From positions 310,001 to 374,000 of the forward strand of contig NZ_CP083953.1 in NCBI RefSeq assembly GCF_006442545.2: a stretch of 64,000 bases of DNA. Direction: 5' to 3'. This DNA comes from Mesorhizobium sp. B2-1-8 (GTDB taxonomy: Bacteria; Pseudomonadota; Alphaproteobacteria; Rhizobiales; Rhizobiaceae). The stretch's first letter is position 1; each line of letters begins with the position of its first letter. A program made the position numbers and the translations under genes. Positions 32,640 through 41,668 of this stretch are shown one piece after another. The notes below the pieces were generated by a model, which worked only from the letters and a program-made list of their open reading frames with translations, was not told the DNA's origin and did not search any database.

Positions 32640-34175
32640 ATGGCTGAAGGCCATACCGTACTAGTGGGACCGAATCTGGTCCAGGGCATCGCGTTGTCAG
32701 ACCTTCCCGATGGCGGAAAGCTTGTCGGCCATTGCGGCGACGAACAGGTGCTGTTGGTGCGCCGAGGGACAGAGGTCTTCGCCACCGCGGCGACATGCAC
32801 ACATTACAGCGGGCCGCTCGTCGAAGGTCTTCTGGTGGAGGATACTGTCCGGTGTCCCTGGCATCACGCATGCTTCGATTTGCGCACAGGCGAGGCCTTG
32901 CACGCCCCTGCCTTCAATCCACTCGCTTGCTGGTCGGTGGAACAGCGCGACGGCCGGATATTCGTGGGCGAGAAGCGCAAGCGGACAGCACCAAAGCCGC
33001 GCGACGGAAGCTCTGGCCAGATTCCTGGGAAAATCGTCATTGTCGGCGGCGGGGCGGCTGGTTTCGCCGCGGCCGAAACACTGCGGCGCGAGCAGTATCT
33101 GGGCAGCATCGTCATGATCAGCGATGACCAAGCGCCGCCTGTCGACCGACCCAACCTCTCCAAGGACTACCTCGCCGGAAAGGCACCGGAGGATTGGATG
33201 CCGCTCCGGGGGGAGAAGTTCTATTCAAAAAACAACATCGGCCTGCGTCTCGATACGAAGGCCGTTGATATCGACCTGCATTCCCGGGAGGTCGTCCTCG
33301 CGGGTGAAGGCAGGATCCCATACGATAGGCTGCTGCTCGCCACGGGGGCAGAACCAGTTTGTCTTACTATCCCCGGCGCCGACCACCCACACGTTCACAC
33401 CCTCCGCTCGTTCGCAGACTGCAAGGCGATCATCGAGCGAGCCACGACTGCGCAGCGCGCCATTGTGCTTGGCGCCAGTTTCATTGGCTTGGAAGTTGCC
33501 GCGGCCCTGCGCGCGCGCGGCATCGACGTTCACGTCGTGGCACCAGATAAAAAGCCTATGGAGCGTGTCCTGGGTTCACAGATGGGCGACTTCATCCGGG
33601 CCCTCCATGAGGAGAACGGCGTTGTTTTCCACCTTGAGGACGTAGCGAGCCGCATCAACGGCAGCAGGGTGAAGCTCAGAAGTGGCGGCACGTTGGCGGC
33701 GGACTTCCTTGTGGCCGGCATCGGCGTGCGGCCGCGGACCGGGCTTGCCGAGACGGCTGGGCTAAGCCTTGATCGCGGTGTCGTGGTGGACGCCTTTCTG
33801 GAGACGAGCACGCCCGGCATATTTGCGGCCGGCGACATTGCACGGTGGCCCGATCCCCACACTGGTGAAAACATTCGGGTCGAGCATTGGGTCGTTGCAG
33901 AGAGACAGGGGCGAACTGCGGCACTCAACATGCTCGGCCATCGCGAGAAATTCGCTGCCGTGCCGTTCTTCTGGAGCCAGCACTACGACGTTCCCATCAA
34001 CTATGTCGGCCATGCCGAGCGATGGGACGAGATCGCAGTCGAGGGTGACATTGCCGCCAAGGATTGCCTGATCCGCTTCAAACGCGAAGGGCGCACGCTA
34101 GCTGTCGCTTCGATCTTCCGCGACATCGAGAGCCTAGAAGCCGAGGTGGAAATGGAGCGCCAAATAGCGACCTAG
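32640..34175 (+). CDS. Rieske ferredoxin fused to FAD-dependent reductase
   Basis: A 511-residue fusion. Residues 1-115 form a Rieske domain with ligands Cys53/His55 (ATCTHYSG) and Cys72/His75 (RCPWHHACFD). From about residue 131 a ferredoxin-reductase flavoprotein follows: IVIVGGGAAGFAAAETLRRE, RPNLSKDYLAGK, an NADH fold (AIVLGASFIGLEVAAALRAR) and the late FAD motif GIFAAGDIARWPD. This layout is shared with AIFM3-type proteins and some dioxygenase reductases. It moves electrons from NAD(P)H through FAD to the 2Fe-2S centre; the acceptor is unknown and no oxygenase is adjacent. It starts at ATG 32640 after AGGAGAAG, behind box C. Confidence 0.9.
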   Translation: MAEGHTVLVGPNLVQGIALSDLPDGGKLVGHCGDEQVLLVRRGTEVFATAATCTHYSGPLVEGLLVEDTVRCPWHHACFDLRTGEALHAPAFNPLACWSVEQRDGRIFVGEKRKRTAPKPRDGSSGQIPGKIVIVGGGAAGFAAAETLRREQYLGSIVMISDDQAPPVDRPNLSKDYLAGKAPEDWMPLRGEKFYSKNNIGLRLDTKAVDIDLHSREVVLAGEGRIPYDRLLLATGAEPVCLTIPGADHPHVHTLRSFADCKAIIERATTAQRAIVLGASFIGLEVAAALRARGIDVHVVAPDKKPMERVLGSQMGDFIRALHEENGVVFHLEDVASRINGSRVKLRSGGTLAADFLVAGIGVRPRTGLAETAGLSLDRGVVVDAFLETSTPGIFAAGDIARWPDPHTGENIRVEHWVVAERQGRTAALNMLGHREKFAAVPFFWSQHYDVPINYVGHAERWDEIAVEGDIAAKDCLIRFKREGRTLAVASIFRDIESLEAEVEMERQIAT

Positions 34176-34254
34176 CAAACGCTCTCCGGCACTCCGATCC
34201 GAGAGAGCACAACCAACATGGCAGAGCGGTGCATGACCGAAAGGAGTTCGACCT

Positions 34255-34551
34255 ATGTCCAAAACGCAACAGGAACTTGGCAATGCCAATGGTTTGCGCA
34301 CGGTTGCGCCCGCTCAGCATTATTCAAAGATCGTCGAGTTCGCCAAGGAGGTGGCTAGGGAAGCGTCCGATGCGATACCGACCTCGGTTGAAATCTTCTC
34401 GGACGGCGGCCACTGGTACTGCCGGGTCCGTCGAGGCAATCAAAAAACCCGGCCAATGGGCCCCTATACCAAGCAACAGGCTGAGCGGATCCAGGAAACT
34501 CGAAGCATGTTGATCGCCAAAAGGGGTACCGCTCGGATTATGTTCGATTAG
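34255..34551 (+). CDS. Hypothetical protein, 98 aa
   Basis: A short soluble protein (QHYSKIVEFAKEVAREASDA, FSDGGHWYCRVRRGNQKTRP, MGPYTKQQAERIQETRSMLI). I do not recognise it. It follows the Rieske-reductase gene by 79 bases with GAAAGGAG upstream, and is likely in the same transcript. The central GHWYCRVRRG suggests a small beta-sheet. Confidence 0.55.
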   Translation: MSKTQQELGNANGLRTVAPAQHYSKIVEFAKEVAREASDAIPTSVEIFSDGGHWYCRVRRGNQKTRPMGPYTKQQAERIQETRSMLIAKRGTARIMFD

Positions 34552-34838
34552 GGTGGGACCTTCGTGATCACGCCGACCGGCGCACTTCTCATTCAATGAT
34601 CGTTTGTCATTAGGTTTTTGGAACCTGCGCGGCAGACCTTCCGGCGTTCGAGGGTTGCCGCATTGCGCTGCTTGAAAATGACCGACTGAACCGAGTCATG
34701 TCGAATTGGTTGAAACACCAGTAGCGAATGCGCATCCTCAAAATTGAACAAATCTGCCCATGCAGTCCAGCGCTCTGGGGTCGACCCCCACCGACGGTGA
34801 CCAGGAGGTCAGGCAGGCATCGGAATGACACGCGCTTG

Positions 34839-35459
34839 CTATTCGCCTTCCGTGGCGATCAACATCCAATTCCTCTTGGTTGACAGGGTTTCGCAGGCGA
34901 ACGTCCATGTATCGGTCACCTCGACGATCTGCTTGGGATCGCCGGCGACGATCGTATCATCTGCCAACCGTGTAACCTGGATCAAATCGGAAACGTACCG
35001 AACAACAATTTCAGCGGTACCATCCTTTTCCAGAGCGTCGACCACCTTTGCTTCGCTCGTGCCGATGAATGTGAGTTGCAGCATCTCCCCGCAATCCCGG
35101 CGTCCCGCAATCGCTTGCTCGAAGGTATAAAGCACTTCCGGCCCGACGAGGTGCTTCAACGTCTGGAAGTCGCTGTCCACATAGGCTCTCAGGATAGTTT
35201 CGTAAGCGGTCTTGGCGCCGGCCAGGAATTTGGCGAGGTCGAAATCCGGGTCGATCTTTCGGATCAAATCCGAGGGCGCGTCCGCGGAGGAACGGGGTTC
35301 CGTACTCGCGGTTCGTTGGCCAGTCAGCGCATCGTCCCGCTTAGGCTTGTCTTCACCTGAGCGCGGCAGAAGTTGGCTCCAACTGCCCAGCAGTGCCCAA
35401 TAAAACGCGATGATCGCCACGATCAGGATGTGGTTGCTCGGATCTGTTGTCTCGTTCAT
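34839..35459 (-). CDS. Tim44-like membrane-anchored protein
   Basis: A 206-residue protein with one N-terminal membrane span (HILIVAIIAFYWALLGSWSQ), a charged linker, and a Tim44-like domain from about residue 70 (DFDLAKFLAGAKTAYETILR, DSDFQTLKHLVGPEVLYTFE, VVRYVSDLIQVTRLADDTIV, VTDTWTFACETLSTKRNWML). Tim44-like proteins of alphaproteobacteria (TimA type) are membrane adaptors. It is the last gene of a minus-strand set with cytochrome oxidase subunit I (60 bases upstream), which suggests a role in assembling or placing that oxidase; this is inference. Confidence 0.8.
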   Translation of the reverse strand: MNETTDPSNHILIVAIIAFYWALLGSWSQLLPRSGEDKPKRDDALTGQRTASTEPRSSADAPSDLIRKIDPDFDLAKFLAGAKTAYETILRAYVDSDFQTLKHLVGPEVLYTFEQAIAGRRDCGEMLQLTFIGTSEAKVVDALEKDGTAEIVVRYVSDLIQVTRLADDTIVAGDPKQIVEVTDTWTFACETLSTKRNWMLIATEGE

Positions 35460-35519
35460 GACCTTCTCCCGATAAGTATCGAAGCGACGGAAGGTGTCGA
35501 TTTGGAACAGGGTGCGAAG

Positions 35520-37115
35520 TCAGAGAATGCGCGGCAGCTTTTCCCACTGATGGAAGGGCGGCGGCGACGGAAGTTGCCACTCGAGCGTGGTCGCGCCTTC
35601 GCCCCATGGATTGGCTCCTGCCTGGCGTCTGCGGCTGAAAGCTTCCGCCACCGCGATGAAGAAGACGACAAGCCCGGCCGTTGAAATGTAGGACCCGATC
35701 GAGGACACGAAATTCCAGCCGGCAAAAGCGTCGGGGTAGTCGGCATAGCGTCGGGGCATGCCGGCCATGCCGAGGAAATGCTGCGGGAAGAAGACGAGAT
35801 TAACGCCGACGAACATCAGGCAGAAGTGCAGCTTTCCCAAAACTTCGCTGTACATGTAGCCTGTCATCTTCGGGAACCAGTAGTAGAAGCCCGCGAAGAT
35901 CGCGAAGACCGCCCCCAAAGACAACACATAGTGGAAGTGGGCGATGACAAAGTAAGTGTCGTGATACACGCGGTCGATACCGGGGTTCGCAACCATTATG
36001 CCAGTGACGCCACCAATGGTGAACAGCAGGACGAAACCGAGAGCCCACAGCATCGGCGTCTTGAACTCTATCGAGCCCCCCCACATGGTCGCCAACCATG
36101 AAAACACCTTCACGCCGGTCGGAACGGCGATGACCATCGAAGCGAAGGCGAAGTAGCGCTGCGTGTCGACTGAAAGGCCGGTCGTATACATATGATGTGC
36201 CCAGACGACAAAGCCGATCGCGCCGATTGCCACCATCGCATAGGCCATGCCGACGTAACCGAAGATCGGTTTCTTGGCGAAGGTCGAGATGACGTGGCTG
36301 ATGATGCCGAAGCCAGGGAGAATCATGATGTAGACTTCGGGATGGCCGAAGAACCAGAACAGGTGCTGGTAGAGTATCGGGTCGCCGCCGCTATCCGGAA
36401 CAAAGAAGGTCGTGCCAAAATTGCGGTCCGTGAGCAGCATCGTGATCGCGCCGGCAAGCACCGGAAGCGACATGAGCAGCATGAAGGCGGTGACCAGCAT
36501 CGACCAGGCGAACAGAGGCATCTTGTGCATCGTCATTCCCGGCGCGCGCATGTTGAAGATGGTCGTGATGAAGTTGATCGCGCCGAGGATCGATGACGCT
36601 CCTGCGAGGTGGATCGAAAGGATGACGAGATCGACGGCAGGGCCAGGCTGGCCGGAGGTCGAAAGCGGCGGATAAAGCGTCCAGCCGCCACCATGGCCGA
36701 GCGTGCCGGGCGCTCCCGGCACGAACATCGAAGTGACGAAAAGGCTAAACGCGGCCACGAGCAGCCAGAACGAGATGTTGTTCATGCGCGGGAAAGCCAT
36801 GTCGGGCGCACCGATCATGATCGGCACCATCCAGTTGCCGAAGCCACCGATCAGCGCCGGCATGAGGACGAAAAAGATCATGACCAGACCATGGGCGCTG
36901 ACGACGACGTTGTAGACGCTCGGATCGCCGAATATCTGCAAACCTGGTTCCTGCAACTCCATGCGGATCAAAACAGAAAGCGCCGTGCCGAAGACTCCCG
37001 CCATGATCGAGAACAGCAGGTAAAGTGTCCCGATATCCTTGTGGTTGGTGGAAAACAGCCACCTGACGAGAAAACGGGGCTTGTGATCATCCAAGGTCGT
37101 GGCCGGATTAGACAT
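35520..37115 (-). CDS. ctaD: Cytochrome c oxidase subunit I
   Basis: A 531-residue haem-copper oxidase subunit I with about twelve membrane spans. Hallmarks are [17 protein letters not shown], the haem a ligand in [12 protein letters not shown], the CuB region [20 protein letters not shown] with the cross-linked His-Tyr, [10 protein letters not shown], and the late His pair [12 protein letters not shown]. The D and K channel residues appear present (aa3, type A). Subunits II, III and the assembly factors are absent from the neighbourhood; instead it lies between a folate gene and a Tim44-like gene. It may be a second copy that shares subunits made elsewhere. ATG 37115 follows AGGAAG. Confidence 0.93.
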   Translation of the reverse strand: MSNPATTLDDHKPRFLVRWLFSTNHKDIGTLYLLFSIMAGVFGTALSVLIRMELQEPGLQIFGDPSVYNVVVSAHGLVMIFFVLMPALIGGFGNWMVPIMIGAPDMAFPRMNNISFWLLVAAFSLFVTSMFVPGAPGTLGHGGGWTLYPPLSTSGQPGPAVDLVILSIHLAGASSILGAINFITTIFNMRAPGMTMHKMPLFAWSMLVTAFMLLMSLPVLAGAITMLLTDRNFGTTFFVPDSGGDPILYQHLFWFFGHPEVYIMILPGFGIISHVISTFAKKPIFGYVGMAYAMVAIGAIGFVVWAHHMYTTGLSVDTQRYFAFASMVIAVPTGVKVFSWLATMWGGSIEFKTPMLWALGFVLLFTIGGVTGIMVANPGIDRVYHDTYFVIAHFHYVLSLGAVFAIFAGFYYWFPKMTGYMYSEVLGKLHFCLMFVGVNLVFFPQHFLGMAGMPRRYADYPDAFAGWNFVSSIGSYISTAGLVVFFIAVAEAFSRRRQAGANPWGEGATTLEWQLPSPPPFHQWEKLPRIL

Positions 37116-37146
37116 GATGTGCTTCCTGCTCTTCACCTGCGCTCAG

Positions 37147-37809
37147 TCATTCATCCGTGACGATCACATCCATCGGAATGTCGTGTGGCTGCGGATAGAT
37201 GGTTTGAATTCTGCTGCCGGTGTAACCGACGCCGACGACGAAAGGACGCTTCGGCGCGGCGGCCAAGGTCCGGTCGAAGAAGCCGCCGCCATAACCCAGG
37301 CGATAGTTGGCCTGGTCGAAACCGACAACGGGCGCGACGACCACATCCGGTTGGACCGATGGCCCGTGTGAGGGGACAAGAATATTCCATATGCCGCGTT
37401 CCAGAGGGTCTCCCGGTCCCCAGATGCGAAACTCCAGCGGCCAGCCTTTTTTGATGACGACCGGCAACGCGACCCGTCCGCCGCGCTCGATCACCCGTAT
37501 CGCCCAGTTGCGAAGGTCCGGTTCGCCTCGAAAAGGCCAGTAGCCGCTGACGATGCGACCGCTCACCCGGCCGACAACTAGGTCGAGAGCCGAAGCGATG
37601 CGCAAAGACCTCGCAGCGCGTTCCTCGGCGTCGACGGCCAGACGCTCGTCGATCAGGCGCTTGCGCTCCGCCTTGCGCCATCGACAGACACCGGTCCATG
37701 CGTCTTGCGCAATCGCTTCGGCGCCATATCCTGGGACGAGTTCGTGCATGAAGCATGGCGGAGAGGCGTACTCTCGCGTTTCCAGGGGACCATCCTCCTG
37801 ATCGGACAT
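37147..37809 (-). CDS. 5-formyltetrahydrofolate cyclo-ligase family protein
   Basis: A 220-residue protein. An N-terminal extension of about 45 residues (with ETREYASPPCFMHEL) precedes the cyclo-ligase fold: WRKAERKRLIDERLAVDAEE, VSGRIVSGYWPFRGEPDLRN, WGPGDPLERGIWNILVP, and the signature PVVGFDQANYRLGYGGGFFD. The enzyme converts 5-formyl-THF to 5,10-methenyl-THF with ATP. It starts with ATG 37809 behind GGAG, is first in the set with oxidase subunit I and the Tim44-like gene, and is faced by box E 76 bases upstream. Confidence 0.85.
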   Translation of the reverse strand: MSDQEDGPLETREYASPPCFMHELVPGYGAEAIAQDAWTGVCRWRKAERKRLIDERLAVDAEERAARSLRIASALDLVVGRVSGRIVSGYWPFRGEPDLRNWAIRVIERGGRVALPVVIKKGWPLEFRIWGPGDPLERGIWNILVPSHGPSVQPDVVVAPVVGFDQANYRLGYGGGFFDRTLAAAPKRPFVVGVGYTGSRIQTIYPQPHDIPMDVIVTDE

Positions 37810-37884
37810 TACGCACTCCGTTCCATAGACCGCCGCGGCCGGATATCTCTGCTGAACGAGGTTGCGCTGCGTAAAACAGGAAGG

Positions 37885-37914
37885 CAAACGGAATTAAATG
37901 CTGTATTAGTGCAA
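37885..37914 (-). promoter_or_regulatory. Conserved LysR-regulon box E (minus strand)
   Basis: Read on the minus strand: TTGCACT, 17 bases, CGTTTG, with CATTTAATTC before CGTTTG. It lies in the divergent gap between the cyclo-ligase gene (start 37809, minus), which it faces, and LysR paralogue 2 (start 37941, plus). This mirrors the geometry of box B. Confidence 0.7.
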
Positions 37915-37940
37915 CATTATTGCATTGATCCGGGACCAGC

Positions 37941-38786
37941 ATGGACATTGACCGCGCTCGCACTTTTTTGGAGATCGTTCATTCGGGCAGCTTTCTGAAA
38001 GCCGCAGACCGACTCCACGTGACCCAGACGACAGTGAGCGCGCGGATACGCACGCTGGAAGACGAACTCGGACGTCAGCTCTTTATCCGCAATCGCAATG
38101 GAGCGCAGCTGACGCAGGCAGGCAGAGAGTTCGAGCGGTTCGCCCAGTCATTCGTGCAAATCTGGGAGCGGGCACGCCACCAGCTCGCCATCCCATCGGG
38201 AAGGACAAGCGTCGTTGCCCTGGGCGGAGAGCTCAGTCTGTGGAACCCCCTGCTGCTCGACTGGCTGGTCTGGATGAAGAACGCCAAGCCGGAAATCGCT
38301 ATCCAAGCCCAGGTGGGTGTGCCGGACCAGCTCCTCGATCAGCTCAGGACCGGCGTTCTGGACATCGCGGTGCTCTATGCGCCGAAGCTGCTGCCAGGTT
38401 TCAGGGTGGAGCTTCTTGTCGAGGAGCAGCTCGTCCTGGTTCGGACCACGGACAGAGACGGGGAACTGGGTGCCTCCAGGGACTACGTCTATGTAGATTG
38501 GGGGCCGCTGTTTGCCGCGCAGCATGGTGCCAGTTCCTCGGTCTTCGGCGAGCCGGGATTGATGGTCGGCCTTGGCCCGCTCGGGCTGAGCTATATCCTG
38601 CGTGCCGGTGGCATGGGCTATTTCCGCAGGGGGGCGGCGGCTCCCCATATCGAGGCGGGGCAGCTGGAGGCCGTGAAGGGTGCGCCGGAATTCACCTACC
38701 CGGCCTATGCAGTCTATCCGGAAGCAAGCGCGGCGCGAGCCGACGTGCAGGAGGCGCTACGCGGCCTGAAACAGGTGGTGAAATGA
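37941..38786 (+). CDS. LysR-family regulator (paralogue 2)
   Basis: A 281-residue LysR protein. Helix-turn-helix: MDIDRARTFLEIVHSGSFLK, then LHVTQTTVSARIRTLEDELG. The effector domain has NPLLLDWLVWMKNAKPEIAI, VLDIAVLYAPKLLPGFRVEL, YVYVDWGPLFAAQHG and EFTYPAYAVYPEAS. It aligns throughout with the LysR at 26867-27718. It is divergent from the cyclo-ligase/oxidase operon with box E between them, and is the likely regulator of that operon and possibly of the other box-bearing genes. Confidence 0.9.
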   Translation: MDIDRARTFLEIVHSGSFLKAADRLHVTQTTVSARIRTLEDELGRQLFIRNRNGAQLTQAGREFERFAQSFVQIWERARHQLAIPSGRTSVVALGGELSLWNPLLLDWLVWMKNAKPEIAIQAQVGVPDQLLDQLRTGVLDIAVLYAPKLLPGFRVELLVEEQLVLVRTTDRDGELGASRDYVYVDWGPLFAAQHGASSSVFGEPGLMVGLGPLGLSYILRAGGMGYFRRGAAAPHIEAGQLEAVKGAPEFTYPAYAVYPEASAARADVQEALRGLKQVVK

Positions 38787-38855
38787 CCGCGCTCTTTGTT
38801 CCAAATCACTGATCATGCCGCCGGAAATAGATCCGTCGCCATGGATTAATTGAAC

Positions 38856-39401
38856 ATGCCTTATCCATTCCACACCATCGGTCACTCGGCCCGGTCGATT
38901 GCCGAATTCGTAGCTCTGCTGCGGGTCGCCGATATAAGCCTGGTGGTCGACATAAGAACCATCCGGCGCTCGCGTGCCAACCCGCAGTTCAACGGCGAGG
39001 TGCTGGCGGAAAAGCTGGCAGCATACGGGATTGGATATGAATGCATTGCTGAGCTTGGCGGCCTGCGCGGCAAGGCGCATGGTATCCCACCGGCGCTTAA
39101 CGCATTCTGGATCAACCAGAGTTTTCACAACTACGCCGACTACGCGCTATCAGTGGAGTTTCTTGGCGGCTTGGACCGGCTTGTGTACTTCGGCAGGCAG
39201 CGGCGATGCGCCGTCATGTGCTCTGAAACGCTCTGGTGGCGCTGTCACAGAAGGATCGTCGCGGACTATCTGATCAGCCGCGGCGAGTCCGTTTTTCATC
39301 TGATGGGTCATGACAAGGTCGAGCCAGCGAAACTTACCGACGGGGCGCGGGTAAGAGCTGACGGAACGCTTGTCTACCCGCCTTCGCAACCTCCGGGATA
39401 G
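38856..39401 (+). CDS. DUF488 family protein
   Basis: A 181-residue DUF488 protein of the longer type: FHTIGHSARSIAEFVALLRV, VVDIRTIRRSRANPQFN, CIAELGGLRGKAHG, then CAVMCSETLWWRCHRRIVAD, a Cys/His pattern typical of the family, and VFHLMGHDK. The family is widespread and uncharacterised. I chose ATG 38856; a TTG at 38850 is in frame. It follows LysR paralogue 2 and converges with a GreA/Rnk-like gene. Confidence 0.82.
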   Translation: MPYPFHTIGHSARSIAEFVALLRVADISLVVDIRTIRRSRANPQFNGEVLAEKLAAYGIGYECIAELGGLRGKAHGIPPALNAFWINQSFHNYADYALSVEFLGGLDRLVYFGRQRRCAVMCSETLWWRCHRRIVADYLISRGESVFHLMGHDKVEPAKLTDGARVRADGTLVYPPSQPPG

Positions 39402-39409
39402 TCGAGCCT

Positions 39410-39964
39410 TCAGGCGGCCGACGGACCTGGGTCGTCGAATCCGACGTCCGAAACCGCCAAGCGTTTGTTCTCCGCTTTGTCTTGCGGTTCATCGGAACGA
39501 TGGACGACGCGCAGAACCGGTCTCCCCGAGCCCGGCGCGGCACCCCCCGCCAGCTTCAATTTCTCGCGGGTTGCGTCTTCGGGCTGATAGACCACTTCAT
39601 GAACAGTCAGCGTTTCTAGGCCGCCGTCTGCGGTCGGAATGGATATGGACTGACCTTCGGCCAGACCAAGCAGCGCCAGGCCGCGCGGACTGGTGATAGG
39701 CAAAAGCATGCCAACCAGGCCGCGCATCTCGTCATGTGAGACGATGCGCGTTTCGGCAGGGCCGTCGTTTACCCGATAAGCCACGCGGCTGCTGAGGGTC
39801 ACGACGGTTGCCGGAATATCATCCCGAAACACTACAACCGCGCTCGAAATCTTCCGTTTAAGGATAGTCAAGAAGGCTTCCCCTCGGGCAGGATGACGAT
39901 CCCGCATCACTTCAAGAATTGTGTAGTCCTTTGTAGTCAGTTGGCAGCTGTCGATAGTGGGCAT
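39410..39964 (-). CDS. Rnk/GreA C-terminal domain protein (first)
   Basis: A 184-residue protein of the regulator of nucleoside diphosphate kinase (Rnk) type. An N-terminal coiled segment (TTKDYTILEVMRDRHPARGE) precedes the GreA/B FKBP-like C-terminal domain (VAYRVNDGPAETRIVSHDEM, MLLPITSPRGLALLGLAEGQ, LETLTVHEVVYQPEDA). Such proteins bind RNA polymerase in the secondary channel. ATG 39964 follows GGAGACGCACC. A related protein is encoded next upstream (40127-40603). Confidence 0.82.
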   Translation of the reverse strand: MPTIDSCQLTTKDYTILEVMRDRHPARGEAFLTILKRKISSAVVVFRDDIPATVVTLSSRVAYRVNDGPAETRIVSHDEMRGLVGMLLPITSPRGLALLGLAEGQSISIPTADGGLETLTVHEVVYQPEDATREKLKLAGGAAPGSGRPVLRVVHRSDEPQDKAENKRLAVSDVGFDDPGPSAA

Positions 39965-40027
39965 GGTGCGTCTCCAGCCGGTCCGCGCAAGGGGGCCAGC
40001 GTCAAGCAAATGATCGGGTGTGGAAAG

Positions 40028-40071
40028 CTGACCCCCTGTGCCGGACCACGAGAGACCGGCGCAGGGGTCAG
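40028..40071. terminator. Long stem-loop between the two Rnk-like genes
   Basis: CTGACCCCCTGTGCCGG pairs with CCGGCGCAGGGGTCAG around an 11-base loop, with one bulge and one mismatch. It follows the second Rnk-like gene (ends 40127) and precedes the first (starts 39964), both on the minus strand, so it probably separates two transcripts. No long T run is present. Confidence 0.5.
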
Positions 40072-40126
40072 ACACCCGCGATCAGGCTGCCTGCGTGATT
40101 GAGGAGACGGATGGAAACGCCCATGG

Positions 40127-40603
40127 CTAGACGTCCGCCGCAATCGTCGAAGACGCTGGTGCGCGCCAATCAGCCGTACCGGTTTCCGGAGCGGGTTGGT
40201 CCACTGCAAGTACCGACAGTTCGTGCCGGCGCCCATCGCGCGCGATCCACATGATCGACTGTCCAGCCGAGAGGCCGATCAGAGCCGTGCCAATCGGCGT
40301 GAGGATTGAGACCTTGCCCTCGGAGATATCCGCATCGCCAGGAAAAACCAGCGTAACTGTCTTTGCGTCGCCGGTATCAGGCTTGAACGTCACGGTAGAA
40401 CCCATACGGACAGTGCCGGCGGAGACCCAACCATCGGCGACGACGCGCGCGCGCTCAAGTTCCGCGAGCAGTTCGTCGATAGCTTCCGGATTTCGTGCAG
40501 CAACGGTGTTTGCAAGCGCCGATAAACGTGCATGGTCCGACTTTGAGATACGGATGTTCGGCTTGCGCCGGGTTTTCGTATTGTGTTGCATTTGAATACT
40601 CAT
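40127..40603 (-). CDS. Rnk/GreA C-terminal domain protein (second)
   Basis: A 158-residue Rnk-type protein. N-terminal part: NIRISKSDHARLSALANTVA and AIDELLAELERARVV. C-terminal GreA/B domain: MGSTVTFKPDTGDAKTVTLV, then ILTPIGTALIGLSAGQSIMW and RHELSVLAVDQP. It is similar in layout to the neighbouring 39410 protein but with a shorter tail. ATG 40603 is chosen; ATG 40591 is possible. Confidence 0.82.
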   Translation of the reverse strand: MSIQMQHNTKTRRKPNIRISKSDHARLSALANTVAARNPEAIDELLAELERARVVADGWVSAGTVRMGSTVTFKPDTGDAKTVTLVFPGDADISEGKVSILTPIGTALIGLSAGQSIMWIARDGRRHELSVLAVDQPAPETGTADWRAPASSTIAADV

Positions 40604-40733
40604 GCTCTTGCCGGCACCAGCCGCCCACCAACGGTGTCGGAGCTGAGTCGGTCCGTGAAAAATCCTGCTGACAACGCCGAGATCCCAGAGGCTTGCGGTC
40701 CTGCGGGACCATCCCATTTGGGCTAACGCACCG

Positions 40734-40768
40734 CCCCCTCGGCTCAGGGCGTATGGCTGAGCCGGGGG
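40734..40768. other. Stem-loop upstream of the second Rnk-like gene
   Basis: CCCCCTCGGCTCA pairs with TGAGCCGGGGG (one bulged T) around an 11-base loop. It lies about 130 bases upstream of the 40603 start and could be a leader structure or a terminator of something upstream. No T run. Confidence 0.35.
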
Positions 40769-40909
40769 CTAGATTCCCGCTATGGGGCAAACCCGGAAAA
40801 GAAAATCGTGACGAATTTTGACTGCGGCGTTCATAAGGCCATAGATGGTGAAGCAATCCGGGAAGTCAAGTCAGCCACCTCGTCGCAGCTGGCAGGAATC
40901 AATGCAGAC

Positions 40910-41116
40910 TTAGTTAGAGCGAGCACTAAGCAACGTTCTTATCACGAGCTCTCGTCCGGTCCTGTTTATCCCGGTTCCGCTCGGTCTTTCTTGCGCCAGT
41001 CCGAGGAAGACAAGACGTTCGGCCAAGGCTTTCGATAAAAATGGATAAGGCCCGCGGTTCATGCGCTTGAGCGCCGTTCGCTCCTCCTCGGTGAGATCGT
41101 CCCAGATAACGGTCAT
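40910..41116 (-). CDS. Hypothetical protein, 68 aa
   Basis: A small basic protein (VIWDDLTEEERTALKRMNRG, PYPFLSKALAERLVFLGLAQ, then INRTGRELVIRTLLSA) that reads like a minimal winged helix. The ATG at 41116 follows GGGAGG at 8 bases. No known family to me. Confidence 0.55.
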   Translation of the reverse strand: MTVIWDDLTEEERTALKRMNRGPYPFLSKALAERLVFLGLAQERPSGTGINRTGRELVIRTLLSARSN

Positions 41117-41212
41117 GAGGGCCACCTCCCTTGTTTGCGTTGTCTAGCCGATGCAGCTTCTGGATTGTCCAGCGATGGACCGCGACCGCGAGCCCCGAAG
41201 AAGATGTGGGGC

Positions 41213-41512
41213 CTATGGAACGGCATCTATTCCAACAATGCCGCCTTCATTCTCCAGGACGCCGATCCGCTTGACTTCCGAGCGGTTGAGTTTCAGGCGA
41301 ACGCCGATGCCGCCGCCATTCTCGGCGATGAAAACGGCGCCGGCGTTTTCAAGCGCGGTTTGCAGCGTGTCACAGACATCCTGGCTGGGAAGGCTGATCC
41401 GGCGTTCGAATTCCTCGACAATCAACGTGTCTACGCCTGAATTGACGGCGAGCTTTCCCCGGGTCCATTCGACCAGCGCGCGAGCGGCGCGGCATTGAGC
41501 ACCAGTGATCAT
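41213..41512 (-). CDS. XRE-like helix-turn-helix protein
   Basis: A 99-residue protein with the start MITGAQCRAARALVEWTRGK typical of a common rhizobial XRE-type family, followed by a degenerate second helix (LAVNSGVDTLIVEEFERRIS), then LQTALENAGAVFIAENGGG and GVRLKLNRSEV. The usual C-terminal part after that is shortened to LENEGGIVGIDAVP. It could bind DNA as a dimer. It lies just before box D but is transcribed away from it. Confidence 0.7.
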   Translation of the reverse strand: MITGAQCRAARALVEWTRGKLAVNSGVDTLIVEEFERRISLPSQDVCDTLQTALENAGAVFIAENGGGIGVRLKLNRSEVKRIGVLENEGGIVGIDAVP

Positions 41513-41668
41513 GTAAAATCTCCTGCTGGACTGCTTTCCTGGACGAAATCGCGCTGCCGACGGCCAAGACGTTTCGGTCGGGCGGGTTCATCCGGCAAAA
41601 AATGCATATCGAACCCGAAAAGGAAAGGGCCGCGTTAACTGCCAGATCAAATTTGTGGTGCAAAAAAA

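Noticed and set aside
40808..41038. Plus-strand frame of 76 codons
   Set aside because: Opposes the more convincing 68-residue gene on the minus strand that has a good ribosome binding site.
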